Assembly (NCBI GenBank): GCA_964603935.1
Contig: CAZRWL010000016.1
Location: forward strand, 1-20,741
Source: GWB1-37-8 sp964603935
GTDB lineage: Bacteria > Patescibacteriota > Microgenomatia > Levybacterales > UBA12049
Length of the DNA stretch: 20,741 nucleotides
Direction: 5' to 3'
The notes beneath the pieces are model-generated. The model did no database searches, was not told the origin of the DNA, and saw only the letters and a program-made list of their open reading frames with translations. Shown here one piece after another: positions 14,599 through 20,741 of the stretch; the first letter of the stretch is position 1; each line of letters opens with the position of its first letter. Made by a program: the position numbers and the translations under genes.

Positions 14599-16374
14599 AT
14601 GAATAAAGAATTCAAGGAAATTTTGACTGGAATCAAAAGAGCGGTGGAATTACTTTCACCAAAAGAAAAAACTACTCTGCATATTGCAACCTTTCTCATG
14701 TTGTTAACCGGTATTCTCGCAAATATCCCTGCTGTTATCTTGGGGAGGCTTGTGGATAAACTTGTTGGAAGCAGCACCCTTCAATTTAACCTTGTAGTTC
14801 CCTTTACTGGCTTAATTATTATTCTAGTTTTAGCAAGAGAGGCTTTAAACGTAATCAGAAAACTCTTAATAGAAAACATGGCAACACAAACAGACAAGAC
14901 ACAAACGGTACACGTCATTGATAGATTATTGAAAACTGACATTGGAGAATTTCTTTATAAACAGCAGATTGGCGCACTCCACGGGAGAATTTTTCGCTCT
15001 ATGCAAGGTCTTATCCGTATACTTAAACTAACCTTTTTGGATTTCATGCCCATCTTCTTTACTGCACTTGCTGCAATAGGTATTGCGTTTTTGCAAAAAC
15101 CACTCCTTGCAACAGTTATGATTTTAGTCATCCCCACAGGCCTTTATATTATCGTTTGGCAGGTTTCGTCACAAAAAGGTATTCGAGTTGCCCTGCTTCG
15201 CGCCAAAGAACAAATAGACGGTAAGATCGTTGAGATGCTCGGCGGAATTGAAACAATACGAGTACTGAATACAACTTCTTATGAGGTAAGTAAAGTAGAG
15301 GAAGTGGCGGAAAAACAAAGAAGCATAGAGATGCGTCATCATGTATTTATGGCATTATTTGATGCTGCAAAATATTTTAACGAGGCATTTTTCTATATTG
15401 CTGTAATTGTCTTGTCAATTTATTTTGCTTCACAAGGAGTTATATCTAAAGGAGATATTTTAGTCTACTCGATTCTTTTCTTAAGTATCACTAATCCGCT
15501 TCGCGAGATTCACAAAATACTTGATCAAGCACACGAAAGCTCAATTCAGGTAAATGACCTATATAATTTACTACATCAACCAATAGATGCTTCTTTTTTG
15601 GAAAAGGTAAGTAAGTCAAGTTTGCGGGAAGATAAAAAACCCATAATTATGGTTAAAAATCTTTTCTTTTCTTATCAGGATAATGAAAAAGCAGGTGTGC
15701 TAAAAGGCATCAATCTAAATATTAAAGAGGGCGAAAGCGTTGGTATTGCAGGTGCATCGGGTTGTGGCAAAACTACTTTCATACATCTACTATTAAAACT
15801 AACACATAAGTATAAAGGAGATGTATTTTTACTCAATGATAATCTTAAAAATATTTCTAGAGAAGAAATAGCAGAAAGAATTGCGTACGTTCCTCAAAAA
15901 CCATTTACATTCTCAGGCACAATTAAGGAAAATATACTGTACGGCAGTAAAAGAACAATAACAGACAAGGAACTAATAGAGGCAGCAAAAAATGCAAGGA
16001 TATTTGATGAAATAAATGAAAGTCTGGGAGGATTTAGTGGAAAAGTATCTGAGAATGGGAATAATTTAAGCGGTGGACAACGACAACGATTAGCGCTAGC
16101 AAGAGTTATGCTTCACTCTCCTGATGTTATTATTTTTGATGAGGCGACATCAGCGCTGGACAATACAAATGAGGCTATTATTCAACAAAATATTGAGAGG
16201 ATATTCAAGGGAAAAACAATGATTTCAATTGCTCATAGACTAACTACGCTCAAAAACGCTGATAGAATATTAGTATTTGATTCCGGGAAAATTGTACAAG
16301 AAGGAACATTTAATTCTTTGTCAGAAAAGACAGGATTATTTCAAAATTTTCTTCAACGGAGGAGCAGTGTTTAG
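14599..16374 (+). CDS. ABC exporter half-transporter (second copy type)
   Basis: This 591-residue half-transporter has about six membrane segments in the first 320 residues and a complete ATPase domain. Walker A is GASGCGKTT (about 384-392), the Q-loop lies in AYVPQKPFTF, the signature is LSGGQRQRLALAR (about 490), Walker B is VIIFDEATSALD and the H-loop is SIAHRLTT. It is not close to the exporter at 2080: the membrane domains share little and the linker differs, so it is not a recent duplicate. It is complete and probably forms a homodimer. Cargo is unknown. Its codons look AT-rich and less adapted than those of typA. The end faces the tRNA-His gene; a weak hairpin with TTTT overlaps its stop codon. 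Confidence 0.9.
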   Translation: MNKEFKEILTGIKRAVELLSPKEKTTLHIATFLMLLTGILANIPAVILGRLVDKLVGSSTLQFNLVVPFTGLIIILVLAREALNVIRKLLIENMATQTDKTQTVHVIDRLLKTDIGEFLYKQQIGALHGRIFRSMQGLIRILKLTFLDFMPIFFTALAAIGIAFLQKPLLATVMILVIPTGLYIIVWQVSSQKGIRVALLRAKEQIDGKIVEMLGGIETIRVLNTTSYEVSKVEEVAEKQRSIEMRHHVFMALFDAAKYFNEAFFYIAVIVLSIYFASQGVISKGDILVYSILFLSITNPLREIHKILDQAHESSIQVNDLYNLLHQPIDASFLEKVSKSSLREDKKPIIMVKNLFFSYQDNEKAGVLKGINLNIKEGESVGIAGASGCGKTTFIHLLLKLTHKYKGDVFLLNDNLKNISREEIAERIAYVPQKPFTFSGTIKENILYGSKRTITDKELIEAAKNARIFDEINESLGGFSGKVSENGNNLSGGQRQRLALARVMLHSPDVIIFDEATSALDNTNEAIIQQNIERIFKGKTMISIAHRLTTLKNADRILVFDSGKIVQEGTFNSLSEKTGLFQNFLQRRSSV

Positions 16375-16396
16375 ACTGATATAGCAATCTAATTTT
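16371..16396 (+). terminator. AT-rich terminator candidate of the second ABC gene
   Basis: TTAGACTG and CAATCTAA pair with one C-A mismatch across a 6-base loop, followed by TTTT (16393-16396). The stem contains the TAG stop codon. It is weak in GC, so I am unsure. Confidence 0.35.
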
Positions 16397-16401
16397 CGAT
16401 G

Positions 16402-16475
16402 GGTGGGCGACGGGACTCGAACCCGCAACATTCAGCTCCACAAGCTGACGCTCTAACCAATTGAGCTACGCCCAC
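16402..16475 (-). tRNA. tRNA-His(GTG)
   Basis: The cloverleaf is on the minus strand. The acceptor is GTGGGCG/CGCCCAC and the anticodon arm is TCAGC-TTGTGGA-GCTGA (anticodon GTG). The T-arm is GCGGG-TTCGAGT-CCCGT. The discriminator is C73 and the preceding genomic base supplies the expected G-1 (16476). CCA is not encoded. It is downstream of tRNA-Arg(TCT) in the same transcript. Confidence 0.96.
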
Positions 16476-16498
16476 CATATGGGATAAGCCTTTCTGTG

Positions 16499-16571
16499 TG
16501 CGCCCAGAGGGAATCGAACCCCCAACCCTTTCGTTAGAACCGAAGCGCTCTATCCGTTGAGCTATGGGCGC
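16499..16571 (-). tRNA. tRNA-Arg(TCT)
   Basis: The acceptor is GCGCCCA/TGGGCGC. The anticodon arm is CTTCG-GTTCTAA-CGAAA (anticodon TCT, reads AGA), with an unusual G at position 32 and a C-A mismatch at 27-43. The T-arm is GGGGG-TTCGATT-CCCTC and the discriminator is A. CCA is not encoded. It shares its acceptor and T-arm almost fully with tRNA-Arg(TCG) at 6068. Confidence 0.94.
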
Positions 16572-16580
16572 AATAAGCAT

Positions 16581-16610
16581 ATTTTACAGTATTAGCCTAC
16601 TCTTTGACAA
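16581..16610 (-). promoter_or_regulatory. Promoter of the tRNA-Arg/tRNA-His unit
   Basis: TTGTCA (16605-16610) and TAAAAT (16581-16586) on the minus strand are 18 bases apart. The predicted start is about 3 bases from the tRNA-Arg 5' end. The -35 overlaps the -35 of the opposite promoter. Confidence 0.55.
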
Positions 16611-16632
16611 TACTACGCAGGTTACGTATACT
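16604..16632 (+). promoter_or_regulatory. Promoter of the AI-2E-family permease gene
   Basis: Consensus TTGACA (16604-16609), an exact 17-base spacer and TATACT (16627-16632) make this the best sigma-70-type promoter of the window. The predicted leader is only about 6-7 nt. Confidence 0.7.
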
Positions 16633-16645
16633 ACGATTATAGAAC

Positions 16646-17635
16646 ATGGGGAATCCGATTGTTAATTATTTAATTCGCAACCAATTTTTAACCACACTCA
16701 TTATTTTGGGATTATTCTGGCTTGCGTTCGAACTGAAAGAAATATTAATCATAGTTTTCATTTCCTACATAATAATGGCGAGTCTTTCTCCGTTTTCAGA
16801 CTTCCTGGTCAAAAAACGCATTCCGCATATTTTGTCCGTATTAATTCCGTACATACTGACAATAACGGTTCTGGTTCTGTTAATTTTTCCATTGGTGCCA
16901 TTTTTCTCTTCCCAAATACAGCAGTTCTTCAAAAGTCTCCCAACATACGTCAATCAAGCTGCTAATTTACTCAATATCAAAATTGATGCTTCATACATCA
17001 ACGGTATTGTTCCCTCGGATATTGAAACGCTCGGAAAAAATGCCTTAAGTGTTACCGGAAAAATATTCAGCGGAGTTTTTTCCTTCATGATAATTGTTGT
17101 CATCAGCTTTTACCTTATGATTGAAAGAAATAGCCTCAGAAAACAATTCTCTGCGTTATGGCCCGGTCAGCATCAGGGGAAAGTTCTGAAAACTGTAGCT
17201 CAAATCGAGACTAAGCTGGGACTCTGGCTTAGGGGTCAGCTTATTCTTTCATTTACCATTGGCTTTACAACCTGGATTGTCCTTACGGTTTTAAGCATTC
17301 CCTTCGCTCTTCCGCTTGGGTTACTGGCGGGAATACTTGAGATCGTTCCGACAATAGGACCGATTATTGCTGCGATTCCGGCTGTTATTGTCGCTTTAAC
17401 TATCTCTCCTACGATTGCCGCCTCCGTTGCGGGTCTTTATATCGTTATCCAAATGCTGGAAAATCACATTTTGGTACCGAAAATAATGCAGAAAGCCGTA
17501 GGATTAAATCCAATAGTAATTATTGTCGGAGTACTGATCGGAAGCAAATTCCTGGGAATTCTTGGAGCTCTTCTCGCAGTTCCGTTTATAGCAATGGTCT
17601 TAATTATTATCAAAAGTTTCAAACCCTCAAATTAA
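16646..17635 (+). CDS. AI-2E family (YdiK/PerM/TqsA-like) membrane permease
   Basis: The protein has 329 residues and about seven to eight membrane segments. It has the family layout: two helices, a soluble stretch, then GLLAGILEIVPTIGPIIAAIPAVIVAL and the C-terminal ENHILVPKIMQKAVGLNPIVIIVGVLIG block, the most conserved part of PF01594. Members have been tied to autoinducer-2 export and, in other cases, to Na+/H+ exchange, so the transported species is open. In CPR genomes the family is very common. It is followed after 5 bases by a small gene of unknown function in the same orientation, so they are likely one operon. The start is the first ATG after a strong promoter. Confidence 0.9.
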   Translation: MGNPIVNYLIRNQFLTTLIILGLFWLAFELKEILIIVFISYIIMASLSPFSDFLVKKRIPHILSVLIPYILTITVLVLLIFPLVPFFSSQIQQFFKSLPTYVNQAANLLNIKIDASYINGIVPSDIETLGKNALSVTGKIFSGVFSFMIIVVISFYLMIERNSLRKQFSALWPGQHQGKVLKTVAQIETKLGLWLRGQLILSFTIGFTTWIVLTVLSIPFALPLGLLAGILEIVPTIGPIIAAIPAVIVALTISPTIAASVAGLYIVIQMLENHILVPKIMQKAVGLNPIVIIVGVLIGSKFLGILGALLAVPFIAMVLIIIKSFKPSN

Positions 17636-17640
17636 AAGCG

Positions 17641-18114
17641 ATGACAGCAAAAGAGGCAACAATAAAGCTTATTAATTACAGAACAGACAGGATTGCTGAA
17701 GCAACAGTTGCGCTAATCACTAATTTTGCGAAATATTCAGGCATACATGGAACAAGACAATGGGTTGGAGGCATCATTCGTCTTCTTGAAATAATTGAAA
17801 ACCAAAAACCGCAGGAATTTTCTCTAAATGCGCAGGGAATAGAACTTTCTTTTTCAGGATTTCCAAAACCAAAACCCTTAATCAGGGAAGAAGAACTTTT
17901 TTATGAGCCGGGAGAGCCCAGATTTATTATTGATGACAGGGGGCAGGATGTTGCGCCAAGACACAGAACCAGGATTGCCCGGGCAGCGGAAGATATAGCC
18001 GATGAAATGGCAGATGTGTTCCACCTGAGAACCGCGCGCCATCCCCATACTTTAATTTTTCCGCAAGACGGATTCGCAAAAGAAACGGTTATATTCAGGG
18101 CCGCAATCCTGTAA
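17641..18114 (+). CDS. Hypothetical protein, 157 residues
   Basis: I do not recognise this protein. It is soluble with no signal peptide. Residues 1-55 are predicted helical (KEATIKLINYRTDRIAEATVALI). The middle is polar, with FPKPKPLIREEELFYEPGEP (about 75-94). A charged helix with alternating Arg and acidic residues follows (RTRIARAAEDIADEMADVFHLRTARH, about 109-134). It starts 5 bases after the permease stop with no Shine-Dalgarno and is most likely co-transcribed. Start and end are supported by continuous open frame and position; function cannot be inferred. Confidence 0.65.
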   Translation: MTAKEATIKLINYRTDRIAEATVALITNFAKYSGIHGTRQWVGGIIRLLEIIENQKPQEFSLNAQGIELSFSGFPKPKPLIREEELFYEPGEPRFIIDDRGQDVAPRHRTRIARAAEDIADEMADVFHLRTARHPHTLIFPQDGFAKETVIFRAAIL

Positions 18115-18132
18115 CCTAGGCCTTTAAATCTA

Positions 18133-18164
18133 TGGAGCGGGATAGGGGAGTCGAACCCCTCTTT
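18133..18164 (-). tRNA. 3' part of a tRNA, probably tRNA-Gly, cut by the assembly gap
   Basis: On the minus strand the T-arm AGGGG-TTCGACT-CCCCT is followed by acceptor strand ATCCCGC, discriminator T and CCA. The implied 5' strand GCGGGAT and the U73 discriminator suit bacterial tRNA-Gly. The rest would lie under the Ns. It is the only tRNA here with an encoded CCA. Confidence 0.7.
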
Positions 18165-18174
18165 NNNNNNNNNN
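18165..18174. other. Assembly gap (10 Ns)
   Basis: Ten Ns of arbitrary length mark a scaffold join. They interrupt the tRNA at 18133-18164, whose 5' half is not found on the other side. Confidence 0.99.
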
Positions 18175-18189
18175 ACGCTCTTCCGATCT
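18175..18189. other. Illumina adapter remnant
   Basis: ACGCTCTTCCGATCT is identical to the last 15 bases of the TruSeq/universal Illumina adapter. It directly abuts the Ns, so the right-hand contig begins with untrimmed adapter. This is not biological sequence. Confidence 0.95.
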
Positions 18190-18410
18190 CCCTCTTTTTT
18201 GCTTGTCCCAGTAAAATGTGACGAGCATTAAAGCGAGTCACTAATTTTACGCGATCCCGTTAGCTTGGAGCTCCTGACGTGATCTTACACAGACTACCTG
18301 AATTTTTCAAATTGTTCTATCAAGAAGCTCTAACTGCTGATTTTATCTTTTGTCTAGGTCTAAAAAATGTATAAGTATGCATAGGTTACATTGTGTAATA
18401 TTACCAACTT
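18190..18410. other. Non-coding stretch with one stem-loop
   Basis: No frame from the contig edge stays open here on the plus strand. The main structure is an inverted repeat at 18211-18250: GTAAAATGTGAC pairs with GTCAC and ATTTTAC across a 14-base loop, with a 2-base bulge. A perfect 10-base palindrome GTAATATTAC lies near 18395-18404, shortly after the end of the large minus-strand gene. I see no promoter or RNA gene. Confidence 0.4.
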
Positions 18411-20597
18411 TTAATGACCGTAAAATTTAAATAAAACATGATCTTTTATTCGTTGCGGGTCATTAATAGTTTCAAGTAGAATACTCGTTTGCCCATTTAT
18501 TAGGTCCCTAAACTGCTGAGTCTTTTGAGTTAATTCCTGCTCAGCAATATTTAAGTCTTCCTGTTCAGATTCTGGTACACCAATTCGAGCCGATTTTATA
18601 ACATCTTGTTCGTGCTCAAAATATTTTTCAAAAGGACTGATTAAAACATAATGGAAACTTCCAAAATAGGATATTGCTCTATAAACACTTGTTCTTTCAT
18701 CATCAGTTAAACTATCTACATCTCTATATAAGCTATAAACATTATCTAATTGTGTTACTGCGTCATATAAGTTTCTTTGGTTAAGTTGTTCAAGCCACGC
18801 ATCTAATCTTGCTCCTTCTTCCTGACCCAACCCTTTAGACTTAAGAAGATTGATTGCGTCAGCAATATCTGATTGCGCTGTTCTTAGTCTTTCATCGAAT
18901 GCACCTGCTGATTCCATTGATAAATCTTTAACTGAAAAGCTATCGGTAACCAAATCATGTTGTTCTTGCAAAACTCCCTCCGCAACATACTTACCTGCTT
19001 TTCTGGCTTTGAAGACCTCATAAGCCATTGCTCTTTCCCAGACTTTTTGGATAACTTGTTCTGGTTCATCTGTAACCTCGATTCCTAGCGATACACCTTT
19101 ATCTTGAAAAGCATTGTTAAGTGAGTCATAAAACAAAACACGATTTCTATCAGCAACATACCCAGGCATCTCCCTAACCATTTCAATATAATATTTCAAC
19201 ATCTGCTTTGGAGTCATGTAACCGCCATGGTTTTCTTCATGTGGATAGTGCTTGTCTACAAATGCAACATGGTCTGAATAGTCAGTAAATGCAAATTTGC
19301 CATTTCCCCAAATCAAAAGATTTTCTGTATGAGAAGATCTGTCAAGCACCTTTGGAGTAGGAGAATATATGTGTTCTGCAAGCTGGTAAGCATACATGGG
19401 TACGATTCTTTCCACCATTTCAGGTGATTCTATCTGAGGATATATTTCATTATCTGAATAGGCAGCTCTGACAGTAGAAGGAGTTAGTCTAATAATGTAA
19501 CCCTGGTCGTAACCATTATTACTAAATAGTATGCTACCTATTGGTTTAGGAGCATCTGGTCCTTCATCATCCTGTAACCTGTTAAACTCGTTTTCAGCTT
19601 GTTCTTTTTCAGCTCCACCCGTAATAATGTCTCTCCCTGTTCTAAAATGCATTTTCCCAAAACCTCCTGATTTTGTTCCACACCCCTTTACTTCTACTGC
19701 AAATTGTTTGTCGCCTCTCTGAATAGTAAGAGGTTTAATTTTTCCACCTTCTCCAACCATTACCACGCCAGTTCTTCCAGTCTCATCAGACCTGTAATCA
19801 CTGTAATAAAGTAGAAAGTACTTCCTTTCTCCCGCAGCAACTTGTTGGGTTTTAGAATCTATATGCGTTAATAATGCTCTGGGGTTTTCAGTCCTCACAA
19901 TTGCATCTACTTCAGAATTACTTAAGTCATAAACATCATTTCCTCCAGTTACTAATATTTCCCCTCTATCAAAATGGCTTCTCAAATCGTCTGGAAGTAA
20001 ATTCCAATTTTCTCCTTTTAAAACTTCTGCACTCCTTACAGCTTGAAATTGTGTGTCTAGCAAATTTACTTCTTTTACTTCAGTTCTCCCCGCAAATATT
20101 GTGCTTTCTATCTGTCTTTGCGACCTAAAATTTCTTTGACCATATACTAGTTGTAGTTGCCCAGCTTCATCTTGATAAACCCCTACCATATAAGGATTAC
20201 TTATGCCTTGCTCATTATGATGGATATGTACCAACCAGGGAGATGTACCGTCTGCAACCTCTTTTCCTATTTCTACTCTTCTTTGAGATGCTCTTTGAGC
20301 TTCTTCACTTAATAAAGATATTTCTTGTGGAGAATAAGCGAGATCATAAAGTTGTTCTCTAACATACTTAGCTCCTCTTGCCCAAGGAACTGAACCCAGC
20401 ATAACTCTTTTTAGAACTGGTCTTACTTTTGCTTTATCAGCTTCTCCAACTCTATATGCTCTGGATGAAATTTCTCTTAAGTCATACTCATCCACATAAA
20501 CCATATCTCTTACTGGTCTGTTATTGATTCTCGCTAGCCTGTCTTGAAGCTCAACACTGACTGTTAAGTCTGGTCTTGGTTGCTCGATATCATCCAT
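18411..20597 (-). CDS. 728-residue protein with a protein-kinase-like/SelO-like core
   Basis: No close family is recognised overall, but the middle reads like a kinase fold. FAVEVKGCG (299-307) has the lysine K304 and the KG.G loop of SelO (KG[AS]G), then GGFGK. EKEQAENEFNRL (330-341) could be the C-helix with the pairing glutamate. HTENLLI (423-429) with N426 and FTDYSD with D439 match the Mg-binding Asn and Asp, 13 residues apart as in PKA (N171/D184). The catalytic Asp of HRD is replaced by Ser at that spacing (S421), as in pseudokinases; SelO has a similar NTDN...DYG core and transfers AMP. Residues 1-290 and 480-728 are extra; the C-terminus is helical and Glu/Gln-rich. There is no signal peptide. 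The ATG is 7 bases from TATAAT. Function is inferred only. Confidence 0.75.
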   Translation of the reverse strand: MDDIEQPRPDLTVSVELQDRLARINNRPVRDMVYVDEYDLREISSRAYRVGEADKAKVRPVLKRVMLGSVPWARGAKYVREQLYDLAYSPQEISLLSEEAQRASQRRVEIGKEVADGTSPWLVHIHHNEQGISNPYMVGVYQDEAGQLQLVYGQRNFRSQRQIESTIFAGRTEVKEVNLLDTQFQAVRSAEVLKGENWNLLPDDLRSHFDRGEILVTGGNDVYDLSNSEVDAIVRTENPRALLTHIDSKTQQVAAGERKYFLLYYSDYRSDETGRTGVVMVGEGGKIKPLTIQRGDKQFAVEVKGCGTKSGGFGKMHFRTGRDIITGGAEKEQAENEFNRLQDDEGPDAPKPIGSILFSNNGYDQGYIIRLTPSTVRAAYSDNEIYPQIESPEMVERIVPMYAYQLAEHIYSPTPKVLDRSSHTENLLIWGNGKFAFTDYSDHVAFVDKHYPHEENHGGYMTPKQMLKYYIEMVREMPGYVADRNRVLFYDSLNNAFQDKGVSLGIEVTDEPEQVIQKVWERAMAYEVFKARKAGKYVAEGVLQEQHDLVTDSFSVKDLSMESAGAFDERLRTAQSDIADAINLLKSKGLGQEEGARLDAWLEQLNQRNLYDAVTQLDNVYSLYRDVDSLTDDERTSVYRAISYFGSFHYVLISPFEKYFEHEQDVIKSARIGVPESEQEDLNIAEQELTQKTQQFRDLINGQTSILLETINDPQRIKDHVLFKFYGH

Positions 20598-20604
20598 TAG
20601 GCTA

Positions 20605-20632
20605 ATTATACAGACAAGTGAATTAAATACAA
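20605..20632 (-). promoter_or_regulatory. Promoter of the kinase-like gene
   Basis: TTGTAT (20627-20632), a 16-base spacer and a perfect TATAAT (20605-20610) lie on the minus strand, 7 bases before the ATG. The style matches the left contig, which supports a similar organism of origin. Confidence 0.55.
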
Positions 20633-20643
20633 AATCATTTACA

Positions 20644-20654
20644 GGGGAGGTGAT
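20644..20654 (+). promoter_or_regulatory. Strong Shine-Dalgarno of the last gene
   Basis: GGGGAGGTGAT contains an almost complete complement to the 16S rRNA 3' end. It ends 8 bases before the ATG at 20663. It is the only strong Shine-Dalgarno in the window and so fixes the start. Confidence 0.7.
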
Positions 20655-20662
20655 AATTACTA

Positions 20663-20741
20663 ATGTTACCTTTAGACGTAATAAGAAAATATTATCCTAA
20701 CGCATCGGAAGATGAACTAAAAGAGATACAGGAAGTTGTCT
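20663..20741 (+). CDS. Start of a small protein gene (continues past the window)
   Basis: The ATG at 20663 opens 26 codons without a stop up to the edge. The peptide begins MLPLDVIRKYYPNASEDEL and continues KEIQEVV: amphipathic, soluble and helical. I do not assign a function; I have the impression that similar short openings occur in small CPR proteins near recombinase genes, which I cannot check here. It is divergent from the kinase-like gene with a 65-bp shared upstream region. The strong Shine-Dalgarno makes the start secure. Confidence 0.65.
   Translation, partial: MLPLDVIRKYYPNASEDELKEIQEVV

Noticed and set aside
1..20741. CRISPR array or prophage
   Set aside because: No regularly spaced direct repeats and no phage structural or integrase genes are visible in the window.

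Overview
The window looks like a piece of a Candidate Phyla Radiation (Patescibacteria) genome, most likely from the Microgenomates side. That placement is inferred from gene content and style, not from a marker gene. The DNA is AT-rich and genes are packed tightly on both strands. TGA is a normal stop codon (for example at 4724), so this is code 11, not the code 25 of Gracilibacteria/Absconditabacteria. The four complete tRNA genes lack an encoded CCA. Start codons mostly have no Shine-Dalgarno; instead a -10 box sits 6-8 bases upstream, which predicts leaderless mRNAs. Two PsbP-like membrane-anchored proteins and a DUF2079 membrane protein fit the same group.

Layout. 1-2060: 5' part of a PsbP-like gene (minus), then a REP-associated HUH/Y1 transposase lying between matching inverted repeats. 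2080-5419 (minus): an ABC exporter half-transporter, tRNA-Lys(CTT), and a two-gene unit of an L,D-transpeptidase and a TolB/PD40-like membrane protein. 5489-8393 (plus): maf, tRNA-Arg(TCG), a DUF2079 membrane protein and an ATP-cone/Mrr-type nuclease; the tRNA promoter overlaps the maf stop codon. 8397-9665 (minus): Y-family polymerase dinB, divergent from typA/bipA (9795-11609, plus). 11753-13800 (plus): a HAD phosphatase overlapping rarA/mgsA. 13840-16374 (plus): a second PsbP-like protein and a second ABC half-transporter. 16402-16571 (minus): tRNA-His and tRNA-Arg(TCT), divergent from an AI-2E-family permease and a small unknown gene (16646-18114, plus). 18133-18189: a truncated tRNA (probably Gly), ten Ns, and 15 bases identical to the end of the Illumina TruSeq adapter. 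18411-20597 (minus): a 728-residue protein with a kinase/SelO-like core. 20663-20741 (plus): start of a small gene with a strong Shine-Dalgarno.

The most notable signals are short repeats inside coding genes. rarA carries a 30-bp palindrome that matches a 10-residue insertion in a conserved C-terminal segment. It also carries a copy of a repeat I recall from many unrelated bacterial genomes. dinB carries a 35-bp perfect hairpin in frame in its little-finger region. Together they suggest palindromic elements that invade genes and are tolerated as peptide inserts, comparable to Rickettsia palindromic elements. Other points are the systematic leaderless promoters, a terminator-like hairpin as the whole typA leader, a tRNA-mRNA dicistron, and the possible new SelO/kinase-like family. 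The join at 18165-18189 is an assembly artefact, so linkage between the left 18.1 kb and the right 2.5 kb is only as good as the scaffolding.
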